A DNA stretch of 64,000 nucleotides, taken from NCBI GenBank assembly GCA_903889565.1, contig CAISYC010000013.1, positions 1-64,000 on the forward strand, written 5' to 3'. Both the position numbers and the translations under genes were made by a program. Of this stretch, positions 26,479 to 35,616 are shown piece by piece. The notes below the pieces were generated by a model, which was not told where the DNA came from, did no database searches, and saw only the letters and a list, made by a program, of their open reading frames with translations. Source of the stretch: an uncultured beta proteobacterium. GTDB lineage: Bacteria; Pseudomonadota; Gammaproteobacteria; Burkholderiales; SG8-41. The stretch's first letter is position 1, and each line of letters starts with the position of its first letter.

Positions 26479-27594
26479 TCAGCGGCCGCGCTTTTCATCC
26501 TCCGGCGTGATCGGCAGGGCGACCGGTTTTTTCAACCGCGCCGACAAATCGATTGCCTTGGTCAGCATCAGCCGGTTATGGCCTTCGCGCGCGGTCGCGT
26601 GCTGGGTGGTCGAGCCGAGCGCCACGCGGTTGAGCCAGGAATTGGTTTCCTCGCGCATCGGCCCGCGCAGTTCGCCCAGCGCCATATCGCCGACCGGATA
26701 GCTGGTCAGAAAATCGACGTGACGGCGTTTGTCCGGCGCATAGCCTTCGCCCTGCACGAGGTTCGTGGCCAGCACGATGTCGCGGTGGGTGTCATCGATG
26801 GTCAGCACGCCTTCGGTGCCGACCGCGCCGACCTCGAGGCTGTAGACCGCGCCCGGCCAGACTTCGGGCAGCGCCCATGAAATGACGCCGTGATAGATCG
26901 CGCCGTCGTCAAACGTAATGGTGTAACCGGTGCCGTCGATGCCCTGCCAGGTCGGGCCGAGCGCCTTGTTGACCGAACGCGCGTAGACCTCGACCGGCGT
27001 CTTGGCTTCCATCAGCCACATCACGATGTCGAGCGCATGCGTGCCGGAAATCACCATCGGCGAAATTTCCGCCGGATTGTCGGAACGCTTGTAATTGTCG
27101 ATGGCGACCAGCCGATTCATGAAGGCGCGCGAAGTGACCATCGTCACCTCGCCGAGCGAACCGCTGCGCACCTTTTCCTTGGCCACCAGCCAGCGGCGGC
27201 GGAAGCGCTGGGTGTAGCCGATCACCGCGTCGATGCCGGCGTGTTCGAGCGCGTCCATCACCATCTGCGATTCGGTGAGATCCGTGGCGAGCGGCTTTTC
27301 GATCAGCATCGGCAGCCCGCGTTCGCAGGCGGCGAGGATCGGATCGACATGCAGGTGCTCGTCGGTCGAAACGATCAGGGCATTGACCTCCGGGCGCGAG
27401 ACCAGTTCGCGATAGTCGGCGGTGACGAAATCGGCGCCAACCTTGTCGGCGACCAGTTTTGCGCGTTCCGGATTTTTTTCCGCGATGCCGATCCATTCGA
27501 CTGCCGGGTGACGCGCGGCAAGCTCGCCGCGAATCAGGCCGACACGGCCGGCGCCGACAATGGCGAGGCCGATTTTTTTGGCCTGCTTTCTCAA
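26479..27594 (-). CDS. Gfo/Idh/MocA-family oxidoreductase
   Basis: 371 aa, TTG start overlapping the upstream gene's TGA by 3 bp (TTGA), indicating coupling. NAD(P) motif KIGLAIVGAGRVGLIRG, catalytic-lysine motif LIEKPLATDL, substrate-side GYTQRFRRRW. Resembles myo-inositol 2-dehydrogenase-type enzymes; related to the next gene upstream, consistent with an ancient duplication. Substrate unknown. Confidence 0.88.
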   Translation of the reverse strand: MRKQAKKIGLAIVGAGRVGLIRGELAARHPAVEWIGIAEKNPERAKLVADKVGADFVTADYRELVSRPEVNALIVSTDEHLHVDPILAACERGLPMLIEKPLATDLTESQMVMDALEHAGIDAVIGYTQRFRRRWLVAKEKVRSGSLGEVTMVTSRAFMNRLVAIDNYKRSDNPAEISPMVISGTHALDIVMWLMEAKTPVEVYARSVNKALGPTWQGIDGTGYTITFDDGAIYHGVISWALPEVWPGAVYSLEVGAVGTEGVLTIDDTHRDIVLATNLVQGEGYAPDKRRHVDFLTSYPVGDMALGELRGPMREETNSWLNRVALGSTTQHATAREGHNRLMLTKAIDLSARLKKPVALPITPEDEKRGR

Positions 27595-28667
27595 CGCGCG
27601 CCTCCCGCCGCCAGCATGCTTGGACGCGACTCCGGTAGCGGCAGCGACACGGGTTCGTTGCGCTCGGCGGAAATGTCGGCAGCGAGATAGACCTCCATCA
27701 CTTGACGCGCTTCTTCGGGCTTTACCAGCACTGGACGGTCACAGGCGCAGGCCTCGATGAAGTGGATGGTTTCCTCCCGCATCGGGCCGGCATAGGTATG
27801 TTCGACAAACTCGCCCGGCATGGTTGACATCGGATGCACGATGCCGGTCTTCATGGTCGTCAGATGATTGTCGCGATGGGTGTTGTCGATGATCAGCGCG
27901 CCTTCGGTGCCGATGAACTCGATCCAGGTCATCGAGAAGTTCGGGTAGGCCGGCGGCAGGCTCCAGCCGGCACCAATGACGAAGGACATGCCGCTGTCCA
28001 TGGTCACGGTGATGTACTGCGTGTCCGGGAAGTCGGCCCCGGTGGCCTCGCGCATCGCGCCGTAATTCACTTGCGAGTAGACGCGCACCGGTTTGGCCGG
28101 CAGCAGGCACCACAAAATGAAGTCGAGATCGTGGGTGGCTTCCATCGCCGCCGGCGACAGTTTGGTGCGGCCGGTGATTTTTTTGCCGAGACCGCGGCCG
28201 ATGTGGCGGCTGACCAGCGCGCTGACCGGCTTGCCGAGCGTGCCGTCGGTGGCGCATTTGTGCACGTAGGCGAATTTCGGATTGAAGCGCTGCGAATAGC
28301 CGATGGTGAACTTGAGGTTGTTCTTTTTCGCGATGTGGATCAGGTCGTCGGCTTCGTGCAGTTCGATGGCAATCGGCTTTTCGAGGAACACATGCTTGCC
28401 GGAATTGAGCGCTTCACGCGCCATCGGATAATGCAGGACTTCGGGAGTGGCCGAAATCATCACGGCGTCGATGTCTTTATTGTCGATGATCTGGCGGTAG
28501 TCGGCGGTTGCGGTCGCCGGATTGACCAGTTTGGTCATTTCGGCAAGGCGTTCCGGACGCGTTTCGGCAATATGCAGGCTCTTGATCAGCGGGTTTCGCG
28601 CAGACGTTTCAGCGCGTATGCCGCCGCACCAGCCGGTGCCGATGATTCCCATGTTGAGTTGCTTCAC
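27591..28667 (-). CDS. Gfo/Idh/MocA-family oxidoreductase
   Basis: 358 aa. NAD(P) motif MGIIGTGWCGGIRAE, EKP motif in FLEKPIAIEL, GYSQRFNPKF, and His in EATHDLDF. First gene of the minus-strand unit that also includes the second oxidoreductase and a Bug protein. The 203-bp divergent gap to the HIBADH-like gene must hold both promoters, but I cannot assign hexamers. Confidence 0.9.
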   Translation of the reverse strand: MKQLNMGIIGTGWCGGIRAETSARNPLIKSLHIAETRPERLAEMTKLVNPATATADYRQIIDNKDIDAVMISATPEVLHYPMAREALNSGKHVFLEKPIAIELHEADDLIHIAKKNNLKFTIGYSQRFNPKFAYVHKCATDGTLGKPVSALVSRHIGRGLGKKITGRTKLSPAAMEATHDLDFILWCLLPAKPVRVYSQVNYGAMREATGADFPDTQYITVTMDSGMSFVIGAGWSLPPAYPNFSMTWIEFIGTEGALIIDNTHRDNHLTTMKTGIVHPMSTMPGEFVEHTYAGPMREETIHFIEACACDRPVLVKPEEARQVMEVYLAADISAERNEPVSLPLPESRPSMLAAGGAR

Positions 28668-28870
28668 GAGTGTCCTTTCGGTGTTTGCGTTTGTGTGTTC
28701 GTTGGTGCGTCAAATCGCCGCTCACAAGGCGTGCGGCGTGCGGGGCACATTTTAGCCTAACGGCTCCCCCTGCGCCCGCGCACTTGCGCGGCCGCCCGAG
28801 TGCTGCAATCATGCGAGGCTTCGTCGTGAACAGCCTCCGGCGGAAACATTTTTTCAATACGAGAGACAGC

Positions 28871-29794
28871 ATGAAAGCAAAATCAGCAAAGCGCAGCAAA
28901 GGCAGCGTCGGCGTCGTCGGTCTCGGCATCATGGGCGGCGCATTTGCCAAACATTTGACGGCAGCGGGTTTCAGCGTCAGCGGCTTTGATGTCGCGCCGG
29001 CGGCAATCAAGGCGCTGAAAAAAATGGGCGGCATTGCCGCCGCTACCGCTGCCGACCTCGCCGCCGGCCAGAAAATCATTCTGACCTCGCTGCCGTCGTA
29101 TGCGGCCTTCGAGGCGGCGCTGTTCGGCAAGGACGGCATCGCGGCCGGCGCAAAGCCGGGTACTATCGTGCTCGAGCTCAGCACGCTGCCGTTGAAACTC
29201 AAGGAAGACGCGCGCAAGCGCTTCGCCAAAACCGGTGTCATCATGCTCGACTGCCCGATCAGCGGCACTGGCGCGCAGGCCGCAGCCAAGGACGCGGTGG
29301 TATACGCCAGCGGCGATGAAGCCGCCTACAAAAGATGCAAGGCGGTGTTCGCCGGCATGGCGCGCAATACCTACTACTGCGGCAAATTCGGCGTCGGTTC
29401 CAAATTGAAATATATCGCCAACCACCTCGTCACCATCCACAACCTGTCGGCGGCCGAAGCCTTTGTCATGGCCGAAGAGGCGGGTGTCGACGCCGCGCTG
29501 ATGTACAACGTGATCAAGGACGGCGCCGGCACTTCGCGCATGTTCGAAGTGCGCGGCCCGCTGATGATCAAGCGCAACTACCTGCCGGCAACCATGAAGG
29601 TCGATGTCTACCAGAAGGACATCGCCATCATCGGCGCCTTCGCCAAGGCGATCAAAACGCCAACGCCGTTGTTTACGCTGAGCAAGATGTATTACGACAT
29701 GGCGATGGCGGCGGGTTTTGCCAAGCAGGATACGGCGGTCGTGCATCAGGTTCTCAGAACTTTGGCAAAAAAACGGTTGAAAAAACGCAGCTAG
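28871..29794 (+). CDS. 3-hydroxyisobutyrate dehydrogenase-family oxidoreductase
   Basis: 307 aa. Rossmann motif GVVGLGIMGGAFAKHL, substrate motif LDCPISGTGAQAA, catalytic lysine in GSKLKYIANHL. Beta-hydroxyacid dehydrogenase fold (6-phosphogluconate DH/HIBADH group), oxidising a 3-hydroxyacid or reducing a semialdehyde. Highly lysine-rich termini (MKAKSAKRSKG, LAKKRLKKRS). Start at the ATG closest to the Rossmann motif. Confidence 0.88.
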   Translation: MKAKSAKRSKGSVGVVGLGIMGGAFAKHLTAAGFSVSGFDVAPAAIKALKKMGGIAAATAADLAAGQKIILTSLPSYAAFEAALFGKDGIAAGAKPGTIVLELSTLPLKLKEDARKRFAKTGVIMLDCPISGTGAQAAAKDAVVYASGDEAAYKRCKAVFAGMARNTYYCGKFGVGSKLKYIANHLVTIHNLSAAEAFVMAEEAGVDAALMYNVIKDGAGTSRMFEVRGPLMIKRNYLPATMKVDVYQKDIAIIGAFAKAIKTPTPLFTLSKMYYDMAMAAGFAKQDTAVVHQVLRTLAKKRLKKRS

Positions 29795-29947
29795 TGGCTG
29801 TGCATGACAAGGCATTGAAAGCAGGAACTCAAGCGGTTTGCGTGCGCCCGGGCGCAGCCGGTATTGAGATGACCATGGTCGCTCTGAATTGCCAATCCAC
29901 GATGTGGTTTTCGTTGACGCGCGTTTCCTGACGCAAGGCGTATTGCA

Positions 29948-30979
29948 ATGACTGGACCACTGCTTTCCGTTTTTATGCCGACGTATAACGGGGCGCTTTA
30001 CGTGCGGGAAGCGGTCGAGTCGGTAATTCATAACGGGTTCCCCGATTTCGAGCTGGTGGTGCTGGATGACGGCTCGACCGATGAGACCGTGCGGATTGTG
30101 GAGGCCATTCGCCACCCCGCAGTACGTCTGCTGCGCAATCCCGCCAATCTTGGTGTTGTCGAGACGCGCCGGCGCGCGGTGCCGTTATTGCGCGGGCGTT
30201 ACGTCGCCATGCTTGATCAGGATGACATTGCCATCAGCGGGCGTTTTGATGCCCAGGTCCAGCGTCTGGAAATGGCTGACGGGCCGGATATCATCGGCGG
30301 CGCGATAGAAAATTTCGGCGATATGGACGGCATGAAGGCATATTACACAAGTCACGCCGAGGTCTGTGCATCCCTGCTCTTCAATACGTCAATTCTTATC
30401 TCCGCTGCCTGCATGAAGCTTTCCCCATTGCAAAATGGAACGATCAATTATTCGATTGAAGCGGGCCCCGCCGCTGACTATGCGTTATGGGTGGACGCGA
30501 TGTTGTCCGGGCTTCGACTGGAAAATCTTGCGACGGTGGTTACTCGTTACCGTCGTCACGCCGCGTCGATGACGCGCACCGGCCTGCCAGAAATGCTGGC
30601 CTGCGCAATGAAAGTCCGTGAACGTGTCGCCAACGCATATTTTCCATCTTTTGAAGCGGGCGAGCGCGCGGCGCTTGTCGGCGCTCTGTCGGGCTGGTTT
30701 GCGACCATGCAACGTTGGCGCGATGGTGTGTGTGCTCTGGCGCACGCGTCAATTCAGGCCGGTGAAATTCCCGGCATCGATACTGCGTTGATGGCGCGCC
30801 TTTTGTCAGGCCGCGCTTTGCGATTCATCGAGCGCGCGGTCACTGATGGCGTCGTCGGTTACGATCTTCTGGAGGAGATGTCTGAGCGCAATCCGTATTT
30901 TGAACAGTGGCGAGCGATGGCCGGCGGCGAATTTGACAGGCAGATCATGGCGCTGTTCAGCCGGCCGGATCATTTATGA
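29948..30979 (+). CDS. Family 2 glycosyltransferase
   Basis: 343 aa. N-terminal GT-A domain: LSVFMPTYNGALYVREAVES, ELVVLDDGSTDET and the metal-binding LDQDD near residue 95. The C-terminal ~110 residues are helical and unassigned. It would transfer a sugar from a nucleotide-sugar to a surface glycan or protein. Stands alone, not in a polysaccharide cluster. Confidence 0.87.
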   Translation: MTGPLLSVFMPTYNGALYVREAVESVIHNGFPDFELVVLDDGSTDETVRIVEAIRHPAVRLLRNPANLGVVETRRRAVPLLRGRYVAMLDQDDIAISGRFDAQVQRLEMADGPDIIGGAIENFGDMDGMKAYYTSHAEVCASLLFNTSILISAACMKLSPLQNGTINYSIEAGPAADYALWVDAMLSGLRLENLATVVTRYRRHAASMTRTGLPEMLACAMKVRERVANAYFPSFEAGERAALVGALSGWFATMQRWRDGVCALAHASIQAGEIPGIDTALMARLLSGRALRFIERAVTDGVVGYDLLEEMSERNPYFEQWRAMAGGEFDRQIMALFSRPDHL

Positions 30980-31061
30980 ATAGCTGGATGTTCGGGAACC
31001 GTTTGTGGATCGTAGGCATGGGCAGTGTTTTGCAATGGCCGGAAAAAATTTGGATTGATCC

Positions 31062-31562
31062 ATGGAAAATTACAGCATGCTTGAGGTCGCACAGGTTCGA
31101 AACGGCAAGGGTATCGTCGCGCTGACAAATTTCCGGCGCGGCGCGCTGATTTTCGAGGTCGCCGGCAAGCTGGTTACCGGTGAGCAGGTTTGGCGCTATT
31201 GGGAGACTGATCCGCGCCTCGGCGAAAACTGTTTTCGCTACGATGACGATCATTACATCGATCCGGACGGGCGCATCGGGCAGTACGCCAACCATTCCTG
31301 CCACCCGAACGCGGGGCTGGTGCGACGCGGGCGCCGGCTGTTGATGAAGGCAATCTCGCCGATCGCCGCCGGCGACGAAATCACCCACGATTATTCGACC
31401 TTGCTCGGCGCCGACGACGTGTGGAAAATGCGCTGCAACTGCGGCGAAGCGGATTGCCGCCGCGTGGTGAGAAATATCGGCCATTTGCCAGTGGCGACCA
31501 TCCGCCGCTACCGTCGCCTCGGCATTATTCCGGATTTCATCATGGCGACGCGTCGGCGTTAG
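31062..31562 (+). CDS. SET-domain protein (putative protein-lysine methyltransferase)
   Basis: 166 aa, single SET domain. QVRNGKGIVALTNFRRGALI is the N-SET strand region; YANHSCHPNAGLV is the SAM-binding NHSC motif; GDEITHDYS supplies the catalytic tyrosine. It is followed by a post-SET-like zinc cluster CNCGEADC. SET proteins are mostly eukaryotic but occur in some bacteria, including Chlamydia and Legionella. Target unknown. Confidence 0.87.
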   Translation: MENYSMLEVAQVRNGKGIVALTNFRRGALIFEVAGKLVTGEQVWRYWETDPRLGENCFRYDDDHYIDPDGRIGQYANHSCHPNAGLVRRGRRLLMKAISPIAAGDEITHDYSTLLGADDVWKMRCNCGEADCRRVVRNIGHLPVATIRRYRRLGIIPDFIMATRRR

Positions 31563-31683
31563 CGTTGTGAGGGTTCTCCGGCGCACTTGAAATTGCATTC
31601 CGGCGTCCGCATATGCCCGTTGCTGCGCGCGGCGCTTGCCGTCCCCTCTGTTTTTTAACCAGCCCAATATCAGGAATCATTCC

Positions 31684-32760
31684 ATGTCGCTTCTATTCGA
31701 AAAAGCCCAACTCGGTTCGTTGAGCCTGCAAAACCACCTCGTCATGTCGCCGCTGACGCGCAGCCGCGCGATCGGCAACGTGCCCAACGAACTGATGGCC
31801 GAGTATTACGGTCAGCGCGCCGGTGCCGGCCTCATCATCAGCGAAGGCACGTCGCCGTCGCCGAACGGGCTCGGCTATGCACGTATTCCGGGTGTGTTTT
31901 CGGCCGAACAGGTGGCCGGCTGGAAGCGCGTCACCGACGCTGCGCATGCCGGCGGCGCGCGCATGTTTCTGCAGATCATGCATTGCGGCCGCGTTGCTCA
32001 TCCGCTCAATCTGCCGGCAGGTGCGCGCGTGCTGGCGCCGTCGGCGGTGGCCTTGCCCGGCGAGATGTACACCGACGCCAAGGGCATGAAGCCGCATCCG
32101 GTGCCGCAGGCGATGAGCGAAGCCGACATCAAGGCGACGATCGCCGAATTTGCGCAGGGCGCGAAGAACGCGGTGGCGGCCGGCTTCGACGGCGTCGAAC
32201 TGCACGCCGCCAACGGCTATTTGCTCGAACAGTTCATCCGCCCGAACACCAACCAGCGCAACGACCGCTACGGCGGTTCGATCGAGAACCGCGCGCGCTT
32301 CGTGCTCGAAGTCGCCGACGCGGTGATCGCGGCGATCGGCAAAGACAAGGTCGGCATCCGCCTGTCACCGTTCGGCGTATTCAACGACATGCCCGTCTAT
32401 CCCGAGCTGGCCGACGATTACGCGTATCTGGCGCAGCAGCTCAGTGCGCGCGGCCTCGTCTATGTGCATCTGGTTGATCATTCGCCGATGGGCGCGCCGG
32501 CGGTACCCGATACGATCAAGGCGACGTTTCGCAAGCTGTTCAAGGGCGCCTTGATTCTCTCCGGCGGCTATGATGCTGCGCGCGCAGAGAGCGATCTTGC
32601 CGCAGGCAAATGCGATCTGGTGGCCTTCGGGCGCCCGTTTCTCGCCAATCCGGACCTCGTCGCGCGCCTGAAAAAGGGCGCCGCGCTGAATGCGCCGGAT
32701 CCGGCAACCTTCTACACGCCGGGTGCAAAGGGTTATACGGATTATCCTTCGCTGGCTTGA
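31684..32760 (+). CDS. Old Yellow Enzyme family ene-reductase (NemA-like)
   Basis: 358 aa FMN-dependent NADH:flavin oxidoreductase. N-terminal VMSPLTRSRA, active-site ELHAANGYLLEQFIRPNTN with His/Asn ligands, DRYGGSIENRARF and the C-terminal phosphate-binding DLVAFGRPFLANPDL. Reduces activated C=C bonds or nitro compounds/nitrate esters. Start MSLLFEKAQLG. Followed by a bidirectional terminator, separating it from the cytochrome island. Confidence 0.93.
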   Translation: MSLLFEKAQLGSLSLQNHLVMSPLTRSRAIGNVPNELMAEYYGQRAGAGLIISEGTSPSPNGLGYARIPGVFSAEQVAGWKRVTDAAHAGGARMFLQIMHCGRVAHPLNLPAGARVLAPSAVALPGEMYTDAKGMKPHPVPQAMSEADIKATIAEFAQGAKNAVAAGFDGVELHAANGYLLEQFIRPNTNQRNDRYGGSIENRARFVLEVADAVIAAIGKDKVGIRLSPFGVFNDMPVYPELADDYAYLAQQLSARGLVYVHLVDHSPMGAPAVPDTIKATFRKLFKGALILSGGYDAARAESDLAAGKCDLVAFGRPFLANPDLVARLKKGAALNAPDPATFYTPGAKGYTDYPSLA

Positions 32761-32791
32761 TTGTTTGGGGGGGGTAACGCCCCCGGCAGTA

Positions 32792-32830
32792 CAAAAAAAC
32801 AGGCACTGCCCCAAAGCAGCGCCTGTTTTT
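32792..32830. terminator. Bidirectional Rho-independent terminator
   Basis: AAAAAAACAGGCACTGC - CCCAAA - GCAGCGCCTGTTTTT: a stem of about ten pairs with one mismatch, flanked by an A-run and a T-run. It serves the convergent OYE gene and the multiheme cytochrome operon. Confidence 0.88.
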
Positions 32831-32846
32831 ATTTCTGCAGAATCAA

Positions 32847-34835
32847 TTACCCGGCGCCACCGAAGAAGCCGTAGCCCACCAGCACCAGCAGGGTCAGGCC
32901 TATCGTCAGCAGGGTGATGCCGAGGATCTTCGAGCCCAGCGTCATCGCGCGCGACGGCGCATCGACCAGCAGTTTCTCCAGTTCGCCCGAGGCCAGCAGC
33001 CGTTCGTATTGCGCCGGGTGGTCGTGGCGGAACTCTTCCAGCGATTGCGTGCCGGTGAACATCACGACATCCGGCGGCGGCAGTTTGTCCGGCCGGAAGT
33101 GATTGTTGAAGAAGTGCACGGTGAACAGGAACACTGCGGCGAGGAAAGCTTCTTCGCCATGCACCAGCGTGCCGACGTTGAACACCCAGCCCGGCAGATA
33201 CTGGGCAGTGATGTGCGGGAAGGCCAGCATCAAACCGCTCCAGCCGATGATGTTCACCCCCCAGAACACCGCCCAGTAGTCGAACTTCTCGTAATAGGCC
33301 CAGCGGTCGAATTTCGGACGCGGACCCTTATCGACGAACCACTTGAACATGCCCCAGCAGTCGGCAAAGTCCTTCCAGTTCGGAATCAATGAATCCGGAC
33401 CGAACCAGCGGAAGGTCTTGCTGCGCAGCAGCTTCTGCATGACATAGACGAAGTGGATCACGAACACGATGACAAAGCCGGCTGCAGCAATGCGGTGGAT
33501 GAGGCCGACCACCTTCGGTCCGCCGAGAATGCCGGCAACCGTCGGTGCCCACACGCTCTGCGAGTAGAGCGCGGCCATGCCCGTGAGTACCAGCGTCATC
33601 ACGAACAGCAGCAGCAGCAGGTGGCCAATCCGCCAGCCGAGCGCAAAGCGCCTGAAGTGTTTCTTCTCGTCGAGCTTGAGCCCGCTGGTGTTGATGATTT
33701 TGACGGTCTTGCCGGCTTTGCGATCCTTCAGTTCGCGGTAGTACCAGAGGCCGCTGTGCGCCCAGAAAAAGGCGAACACGAAAATCAGCAGACCATACAT
33801 CGACTTCGAAGCGATCCACATCTGCGGGAATTTTTCGAAATCGTGGCCGTTGGCGTGCGGCGCGAAGGACAGGAAGCCCGCGGTGGCCTGGTGCATGCCG
33901 GGCTTGTCGTCGCTGTGGCACTTTGAGCAGGTCTTCAAGCGGTTGTCGGGATGCACCTTCGATTTCGGATCGTCAACACGCTTGATTTCGTGGCTGCCGT
34001 GGCAATCGGGGCAACGCGCGGTATAGGTGTAGCCGAGACGGTTGACCTGGCCGTGATAGGTGTCTGCATAGGCCTTCAGTTCCTCCTTGTGGCAGCTGCC
34101 GCAGGCGTTGACGTTGGCAATCTTGAATTTGTCGGACGAAGTGTTCGACACGCTGTGCGTGGTGTGGCAGTCGGTGCAGACGGCAGCCTTGATGTTGCCT
34201 TTTTCCAGCACTTCCTTGCCGTGCACGGATGAGGTGTAGTCCTCAAGTTGATCTTCGTGGCATTTCTCGCCGCAAGTTTTCGGGATTTCCTTGTGCCATT
34301 CCGTGCGTTTGATGGTGCCTTTCGGCGGCACGTTGAAGGCGTGCGAGCTGTGGCAGTCTTCGCAGGTTGCCTTGGCGTGCGAGGGGTCGTCCTTGTCCGG
34401 ACGGGCATGGAAAGACAGCTTGTATGCTTCAATGTTCTTGACGACGTCGCCTAGCCGTTCCTTTTCCTGCGTGAGTTTCTCCTGCTGGACCTTCGCCCAC
34501 AAATCCTCATGGCAGCGGATGCAATTGGCCGGCGCCACATCCTTGGCTTTGACGTGTTTGGCCTGGTTGTCGGTAATGTCACGGTGACATTCGACACACT
34601 TCATTTCGCCGTGGATGCTCTTGCTGAGCTTGGCCGGATCGACCTTGCCCAGTTCGCGCTTGTCACCGTCGGCGCGCGGCACCTCAATCTTGGCCTTCTT
34701 CACGTCGTGACAGGCGAGGCAACCCTCATTGTCGAGGCTGGCGGTTGCTGCCATCGCAGGAGCACCAAATAAAAAAACGGCGGACACGCCGGCAATTGCA
34801 GCCAGGGTCCGCCACGCGGGATAGTGGGTTTTCAT
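32847..34835 (-). CDS. Fused multiheme cytochrome c / cytochrome b membrane protein
   Basis: 662 aa with signal peptide (LAAIAGVSAVFLFGAPAMA). Residues ~30-330 are periplasmic with eight CXXCH haem sites (near 39, 80, 105, 158, 220, 245, 275, 303) plus one CX3CH (CGEKCH near 188). Residues ~345-662 hold about six membrane helices with histidines suited to b haems (RIGHLLLL, GLIHRIAAAG, VIVFVIHFVY, VHGEEAFLAA, FTVHFFNNHF). A quinone-linked b domain fused to a c-haem wire resembles Geobacter CbcL in concept, though homology cannot be asserted here. Probable operon with the upstream monohaem cytochrome (65-bp gap). Confidence 0.85.
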   Translation of the reverse strand: MKTHYPAWRTLAAIAGVSAVFLFGAPAMAATASLDNEGCLACHDVKKAKIEVPRADGDKRELGKVDPAKLSKSIHGEMKCVECHRDITDNQAKHVKAKDVAPANCIRCHEDLWAKVQQEKLTQEKERLGDVVKNIEAYKLSFHARPDKDDPSHAKATCEDCHSSHAFNVPPKGTIKRTEWHKEIPKTCGEKCHEDQLEDYTSSVHGKEVLEKGNIKAAVCTDCHTTHSVSNTSSDKFKIANVNACGSCHKEELKAYADTYHGQVNRLGYTYTARCPDCHGSHEIKRVDDPKSKVHPDNRLKTCSKCHSDDKPGMHQATAGFLSFAPHANGHDFEKFPQMWIASKSMYGLLIFVFAFFWAHSGLWYYRELKDRKAGKTVKIINTSGLKLDEKKHFRRFALGWRIGHLLLLLFVMTLVLTGMAALYSQSVWAPTVAGILGGPKVVGLIHRIAAAGFVIVFVIHFVYVMQKLLRSKTFRWFGPDSLIPNWKDFADCWGMFKWFVDKGPRPKFDRWAYYEKFDYWAVFWGVNIIGWSGLMLAFPHITAQYLPGWVFNVGTLVHGEEAFLAAVFLFTVHFFNNHFRPDKLPPPDVVMFTGTQSLEEFRHDHPAQYERLLASGELEKLLVDAPSRAMTLGSKILGITLLTIGLTLLVLVGYGFFGGAG

Positions 34836-34900
34836 GAGGTGCGTTCCAACGGTTGATGCACATCCGGCACTGCCGGGATTGAGCTGCCTGAGTGTTGCGA

Positions 34901-35251
34901 TTAGCGCGTGAGAATGAACTCGAACAGGTTATCGAGCTGCTTCGGATCCTTGGTGTCGATGACCTTATGTTTTTCCTTCGAACCGTCTTCAAGTTCGACC
35001 ATCGGTTCCTTGGTCACGTTGTTTAGCAGCTTCGCCTTAGCTTCGTCGCGCGGCTTGTCTTTGTATTTGGCCGCTACTTTTTTGTACGCAGGGCCTTTCT
35101 TGGTGCGAGTAACGTCGTGGCATTTGAGGCAGCCGTTGCTCTTAAGAAGTGCCATCGCCGCTTCTTCATCAACCGCCGCAATTGCGGTCGTAATGCAGCT
35201 AGCCATGCCGGCGGCGAGGAGCAAAGTTGCGAGGCTCAGGTGCGATTTCAT
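34901..35251 (-). CDS. Small periplasmic monohaem cytochrome c
   Basis: 116 aa; signal peptide MKSHLSLATLLLAAGMASC then ITTAIA; one haem site CLKCHD near residue 41. The sequence AMALLKSNGCLKCHDVTRTK and GPAYKKVAAKYKDKP make it a close paralogue of the cytochrome encoded at 37621. Class I c-type, likely a soluble electron shuttle. Encoded directly upstream of the fused multihaem/b protein, with a perfect FNR box 130 bp before its ATG. Confidence 0.88.
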   Translation of the reverse strand: MKSHLSLATLLLAAGMASCITTAIAAVDEEAAMALLKSNGCLKCHDVTRTKKGPAYKKVAAKYKDKPRDEAKAKLLNNVTKEPMVELEDGSKEKHKVIDTKDPKQLDNLFEFILTR

Positions 35252-35380
35252 TTGATGGTGATCCTTTCGTGTTTAGATTAATTAGTCAACGTTCAAGCGA
35301 TTGCTGCACATAAGCCTGCGCATTTTAGTTATGGACCTGTGCATTGAAATGGCAGTATCGGCCAATTGTGCAACGTAATA

Positions 35381-35394
35381 TTGATATTGATCAA
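35381..35394. promoter_or_regulatory. Perfect FNR/ANR-type box TTGAT-ATTG-ATCAA
   Basis: Exact consensus palindrome. For the minus-strand cytochrome gene it is centred 136 bp before the ATG, and a -10-like GATACT lies at 35359-35354, about the spacing of a class II (-41.5) FNR-activated promoter. Confidence 0.78.
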
Positions 35395-35562
35395 CAGGAC
35401 GGCTGATATTTGCCTGCTGGAATAGCTTAAAACGGGCCGGTCCAGGCATCTTATTTGTGCTTTCTGGCGGGTTTTTGGATTCCTTCCGCCCCGGATTGCT
35501 GCGCAAAGCAATTGTGGAACCAACTGCCGCAATGCAATAACTAGGAAAAAGTTCGTTGGGCG

Positions 35563-35576
35563 TTGATTTTTGTCAA
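35563..35576. promoter_or_regulatory. Near-perfect FNR-type box TTGAT-TTTT-GTCAA
   Basis: One mismatch to TTGAT-N4-ATCAA. Paired with the box at 35603, 40 bp centre to centre; both lie upstream of the tetrahaem gene. Confidence 0.45.
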
Positions 35577-35602
35577 TTGTTTGGCGCGATTCGGCGTGAC
35601 CT

Positions 35603-35616
35603 GTGATTTAGATCAA
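35603..35616. promoter_or_regulatory. Near-perfect FNR-type box GTGAT-TTAG-ATCAA
   Basis: One mismatch to the FNR consensus. A -10-like CATATT (35638-35643) lies at class II distance, which would give a leader of about 340 nt before the tetrahaem gene. Confidence 0.5.

Noticed and set aside
32768-32785. G-run hairpin GGGGGGG-TAACG-CCCCC as a terminator of the OYE gene
   Set aside because: No T-run follows; the proper bidirectional terminator is the hairpin at 32792-32830.
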